Assembly (NCBI RefSeq): GCF_002794355.1
Contig: NZ_PGOI01000002.1
Coordinates: 1 to 64,000 of the forward strand
DNA: 64,000 nt
Direction: 5' to 3'
DNA from: Pseudorhodobacter sp. MZDSW-24AT
GTDB lineage: Bacteria; Pseudomonadota; Alphaproteobacteria; Rhodobacterales; Rhodobacteraceae
Of this stretch, positions 61,021 through 64,000 are shown piece after piece (the stretch's first letter is position 1; every line of letters starts with the position of its first letter). The notes below the pieces were generated by a model. The model was given only the letters and a program-made list of their open reading frames with translations. It had not been told where the DNA came from and searched no databases. Made by a program: the position numbers and the translations under genes.

Positions 61021-61899
61021 ATGCAGCAGAATGTGACACGCGATATTTCCTATGCCTCTTCCGCCTCGGGGCCGGTGGGGGCGGCGGTGATCCGGGTGCT
61101 GGAAAATGCCACGGGTCGGCTTTCGTTGATTCGCCGCGCCGCAGGCTATGAGGCGGAGGTTGCAGGTGGGCGCAGCTTTTGGGATGTGGTGCCCGCCCGG
61201 TATGGGCTGAGTTTGGATGTGGTCGGCGGAAGCCTTGAGAACATTCCACAGACAGGGCCGCTGGTGGTGATCGCCAACCACCCTTTCGGTATTCTGGACG
61301 GGCTGATGATGGGGCATCTGCTTGACCGGGTGCGGGGGGATTTCCGCATTCTGGCCAATTCGGTCTTTCAGCGCGCCGAGGCGCTGAACCGGGTGGTGCT
61401 GCCGATTTCCTTTGACGAGACCAAGGAGGCGGTAAAGCTCAACCTTGAGACACGGGCCGAGGCCTTGCGCTATCTGGGGCAGGGTGGCGCGGTGGGCGTG
61501 TTTCCGGGCGGCACGGTTTCCACCAGTGCCAAGCCGTTTTTCTCGCGCCCGATGGACCCGGGCTGGCGCAATTTCACCGCCAAGATGATTGCAAAGTCGG
61601 GAGCGACCGTGGTGCCGGTGTTTTTTGACGGGCACAATTCGCGGCTGTTCCAGATTGCCAGCCATGTGCATTCCACGCTGCGTTTGGGGTTGCTGATCAA
61701 GGAGTTTCGCGCCCGTATGGATGAGCCGGTGCGGGTGGTGATTGGCCAGCCGATTGAGGCCGAGGATCTGGCGCATCTGCGCGCCGAGCCGACCCGGATG
61801 ATGGAATTTCTGCGCCGCGCCACATACGATCTTTCACCGCGCCCGCTTGGGTCGTATGATCCGGGGCACGAGTTTGAGGCAAGATACAGAACGCGCTGA
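61021..61899 (+). CDS. PlsC-like lysophospholipid acyltransferase
   Basis: Transfers fatty acyl chains to a lysophospholipid or related lipid at the membrane. 292 residues. Motif I ANHPFGILDGLMMG near 92-105 (catalytic His and Asp in HPFGILD), motif with FPGGTVSTS near 168, and VVPVFFDGHNSRLF near 203. Relatives include OlsA of ornithine-lipid synthesis and the so-called hemolysin group; which one applies is not clear. ATG 61021 follows CGGAGG; the open frame extends upstream but without a ribosome site. Confidence 0.87.
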   Translation: MQQNVTRDISYASSASGPVGAAVIRVLENATGRLSLIRRAAGYEAEVAGGRSFWDVVPARYGLSLDVVGGSLENIPQTGPLVVIANHPFGILDGLMMGHLLDRVRGDFRILANSVFQRAEALNRVVLPISFDETKEAVKLNLETRAEALRYLGQGGAVGVFPGGTVSTSAKPFFSRPMDPGWRNFTAKMIAKSGATVVPVFFDGHNSRLFQIASHVHSTLRLGLLIKEFRARMDEPVRVVIGQPIEAEDLAHLRAEPTRMMEFLRRATYDLSPRPLGSYDPGHEFEARYRTR

Positions 61900-61941
61900 C
61901 CGGGCTTCTGCCCGCAACAGGCGCAAAGCGGGGGCGGGTCA

Positions 61942-62754
61942 ATGGCGGTTGGGGTGTTTGACAGCGGGATCGGTGGGTTGACGGTGCTGGACGCCATCAC
62001 CCGACGCCTGCCCGAGCTGCCGCTGGTCTATCTGGGGGACAATGCGCATGCGCCCTATGGGGTGCGCACGCATGAGGATATCTTCAACCTGACCTGCGCG
62101 GCAGTGGAGCGCTTGTGGGAAGAAGGGTGCGATTTGGTGATCTTGGCCTGCAACACGGCCTCGGCCGCCGCGCTGAAGCGCATGCAGGAAACTTGGGTGC
62201 CCAAGGACAAGCGGGTGCTGGGGGTCTTTGTGCCGATGATCGAGGCGCTGACCGAGCGGCAATGGGGCGACAACTCGCCGCCGCGCGAAGTGGCGGTCAA
62301 GCATGTGGCACTCTTTGCCACACCGGCCACCGTGGCCAGCCGGGCATTTCAGCGCGAGCTTGCGTTTCGGGCGATCGGCGTGGATGTCGAGGCGCAGCCT
62401 TGTGGCGGCGTGGTGGATGCGATCGAGCAAGGTGATGAGATCCTGGCCGAAGCCTTGGTGCGCAGCCATGTCGAGGCGCTCAAGCGCCGTATGCCGCATC
62501 CACAGGCGGCCATCTTGGGCTGCACGCATTATCCTTTGATGGAGGCCACCTTTCAGGAAGCGCTGGGGGCCGAGGTGAAAGTGTATTCACAGGCCAATCT
62601 GGTGGCGGAGTCCTTGGCGGATTATCTGACGCGTCGGCCCGAGATGCTGGGCAGTGGCACGCAATCGAAATTTCTGACGACCGGCGATCCCAAAGCGGTG
62701 TCGTCCAAGTCCACCCAGTTCTTGCGGCGGCGCATCACCTTTGAGGCCGCCTGA
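61942..62754 (+). CDS. murI: Glutamate racemase
   Basis: Interconverts L- and D-glutamate for peptidoglycan synthesis. 270 residues. Two catalytic cysteines: Cys70 in [11 protein letters not shown], and the one in [10 protein letters not shown] near 194. [11 protein letters not shown] near 6-16 and GDNAHAPYG near 32-40 are the other signature stretches. The start at ATG 61942 is close to the preceding stop (42 bp), so it may be co-transcribed with the acyltransferase. ccmE follows by 104 bp. Confidence 0.97.
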   Translation: MAVGVFDSGIGGLTVLDAITRRLPELPLVYLGDNAHAPYGVRTHEDIFNLTCAAVERLWEEGCDLVILACNTASAAALKRMQETWVPKDKRVLGVFVPMIEALTERQWGDNSPPREVAVKHVALFATPATVASRAFQRELAFRAIGVDVEAQPCGGVVDAIEQGDEILAEALVRSHVEALKRRMPHPQAAILGCTHYPLMEATFQEALGAEVKVYSQANLVAESLADYLTRRPEMLGSGTQSKFLTTGDPKAVSSKSTQFLRRRITFEAA

Positions 62755-62858
62755 ACAGTAGGCTGGCCGCGTTCACGTCTGCGGGTTGCGGCATCACATC
62801 CCTCGACAAGGGCGCGTTTTCATCCCACATCTGGGCCAAAGATGGCGGAGGATTGCGC

Positions 62859-63353
62859 ATGGCGGGGATGAAGGGGCTGAAAAAGCAGCGGCGGGTGCAG
62901 ATCATTGTGCTTGCCTTTGTGGCTTTGGCGGTGTCGACCGCTCTGATCGGCTATGCGATGAAGGACGGGATCAACTTTTTCCGGAGCCCCACGCAGGTGG
63001 TCGAGGACCCGCCGCGCGAAGGTGAGGTGTTCCGCATTGGCGGATTGGTCGAGGAAGGCAGCATCGTGCGCGGGCAAAGCGAGACGGTGAGCTTTCGGGT
63101 GACGGACACCAATGAAACCATTCCGGTGCGCTATACCGGAATTCTGCCGGACCTGTTCTCGGAAGGGCAGGGCATGGTGGGCACCGGGTCCATGGATGGG
63201 GAGATCTTCGTGGCCACGGAAATTCTTGCCAAGCATGACGAGACCTATATGCCCGCCGAGGTGATCGATGCGCTGAAGGCACAGGGCGTGTATCAGGACG
63301 GTGAGGCGGCAGCGGAAGACGCGGCCCCGGCGGTGGGCACGGGGGGCTATTGA
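62859..63353 (+). CDS. ccmE: Heme chaperone CcmE
   Basis: Membrane-anchored periplasmic protein that covalently holds heme for cytochrome c maturation. 164 residues. One TM helix (IIVLAFVALAVSTALIGYAM, about 15-34), beta-barrel body (FRIGGLVEEGSIVRG and VRYTGILPDLF), and the heme-binding His126 in LAKHDETYMP with Tyr130. ATG 62859 is preceded by GGAGG at good spacing. The rest of ccmFH is not in the window, and a muramidase gene follows. Confidence 0.96.
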   Translation: MAGMKGLKKQRRVQIIVLAFVALAVSTALIGYAMKDGINFFRSPTQVVEDPPREGEVFRIGGLVEEGSIVRGQSETVSFRVTDTNETIPVRYTGILPDLFSEGQGMVGTGSMDGEIFVATEILAKHDETYMPAEVIDALKAQGVYQDGEAAAEDAAPAVGTGGY

Positions 63354-63442
63354 GCCACAGAGCGCGCGCGGGGTTTCAGACCCGTTAACGCATTCGCGCG
63401 AAGTTTGTCCTTGGGGGAGATGGCTTACCTCGGGGACAAGCG

Positions 63443-64000
63443 ATGAAGAGCGTAAGGGAATTGGCCGAAGACATTGTCGCCCGGGAGGGCGGCTTTGCGA
63501 ATGACCGTGACGATCCGGGCGGCGCCACCCAGCATGGCGTGACCATTGGAACGCTGCGCCGGTTGGGGCTTGATATAAACCGGGACGGTCGCATCACCGT
63601 GGCGGATGTGCGAAGCCTTACCGCCGCGCAGGCGGTGGATATTTATCTTGAGCATTACCACAAGGGGCCCGGCATCGCGGCGCTGCCCGAAGCGGTGCAG
63701 GCCTCGGTGTTCGATATGTATGTGAACGCGGGGGTGCAGGCGGTGACGATCTTGCAGCGCCTGATCACCGATATGGGCTTTCCTTGCGTGGTCGATGGCC
63801 GGATCGGGCCGCAGACGATCCGGGCGGCGCAGTTGGCCTATGAAGCGGCACCGAGGCATCTCGCGGATGCTTACGGGATTGCTCGGCGGAATTACTACTA
63901 TGCCCTTGCCGATGCGCGGCCGCAAAGCCGCAAGTTTGCCCGCCGCCGCGATGGGGGCAAAGGCGGCTGGATCACGCGCGCGGAAGCATTCATCGCGCCG
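63443..64000 (+). CDS. GH108-family N-acetylmuramidase (endolysin type, 3' end outside window)
   Basis: Cleaves peptidoglycan; the family is often holin-associated. 186 codons are visible and the frame runs off the right edge. The GH108 core has catalytic Glu15 in AREGGFANDRDDPGG, then GATQHGVTIGTLRR. A PG_binding_3-type region follows at about 100-150 (VVDGRIGPQTIRAAQ), with RRNYYYAL after it. It starts MKSVRELAED at ATG 63443, 89 bp after ccmE, with a TTAACG half-site 55 bp upstream. The relatives I recall include the R. capsulatus gene-transfer-agent lysis gene. Confidence 0.85.
   Translation, partial: MKSVRELAEDIVAREGGFANDRDDPGGATQHGVTIGTLRRLGLDINRDGRITVADVRSLTAAQAVDIYLEHYHKGPGIAALPEAVQASVFDMYVNAGVQAVTILQRLITDMGFPCVVDGRIGPQTIRAAQLAYEAAPRHLADAYGIARRNYYYALADARPQSRKFARRRDGGKGGWITRAEAFIAP

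Overview
The window is a high-GC chromosomal segment of an alphaproteobacterium, most likely a member of the Rhodobacteraceae (Rhodobacter and relatives). The evidence is a hemA-type 5-aminolevulinate synthase behind an FNR/FnrL-type box, the SciP-CtrA regulator pair, a split cytochrome c maturation set in the Rhodobacter helABCDX arrangement (ccmABCDG), and the general protein style. It is almost entirely core genome: about 66 coding genes, close packing, no insertion sequence, no CRISPR array, no rRNA, and no tRNA that I could recognise.

Layout. 0-5.7 kb: a partial cytochrome b561, fatty-acid genes fabD-fabG-acpP (no fabF follows), convergent ssb, a lytic transglycosylase and an aldo/keto reductase. 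5.8-8.6 kb: ccmABCDG. 8.6-19.5 kb: acnA, a DUF1223 protein, an EamA transporter with an LpxL-type acyltransferase, a fliG gene with no flagellar neighbours, purB, a GNAT enzyme and an M20 peptidase. 19.7-26.5 kb: hemA, rodZ, ispG, mnmA, sciP and ctrA. 26.5-28.0 kb: a gene-free stretch with two tandem-repeat arrays (116-bp and 87-bp units). 28.0-37.0 kb: ligA-recG, a 39-residue membrane peptide behind a possible LexA box, an iron-sulfur scaffold gene, hisI, sodB, a host-attachment protein, a LOG hydrolase and a LysM protein. 37.1-47.9 kb: an Atm1-type ABC exporter, an RND pump with its adaptor, a YfgM-like protein, bamB, der and ndk. 47.9-52.4 kb: a TfoX-C gene behind another LexA-like box, the copper module copZ/copA/cueR with two divergent CueR-type promoters, and mntP behind a yybP-ykoY manganese riboswitch. 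52.5-64 kb: tkt, zapA and neighbours, grxD-bolA, purL, a LysR regulator, an acyltransferase, murI, ccmE and the start of a GH108 muramidase.

How it fits together. Two regulatory threads run through the window. One is CtrA: its gene, its inhibitor SciP, near-consensus CtrA boxes before ctrA and fliG, and weaker ones elsewhere. The muramidase at the right edge belongs to a family linked to lysis and gene-transfer-agent release. The other is possible SOS control, with GTTC-N7-GTTC boxes before a tiny membrane peptide and before a TfoX-C gene. Metal handling is well represented (copper export, manganese export, Atm1, Fe-S scaffold, Grx4-BolA pair). The least explained items are a dispersed hairpin element with compensatory stem changes (three copies), the two minisatellites after ctrA, and the nested palindromes between ispG and mnmA.
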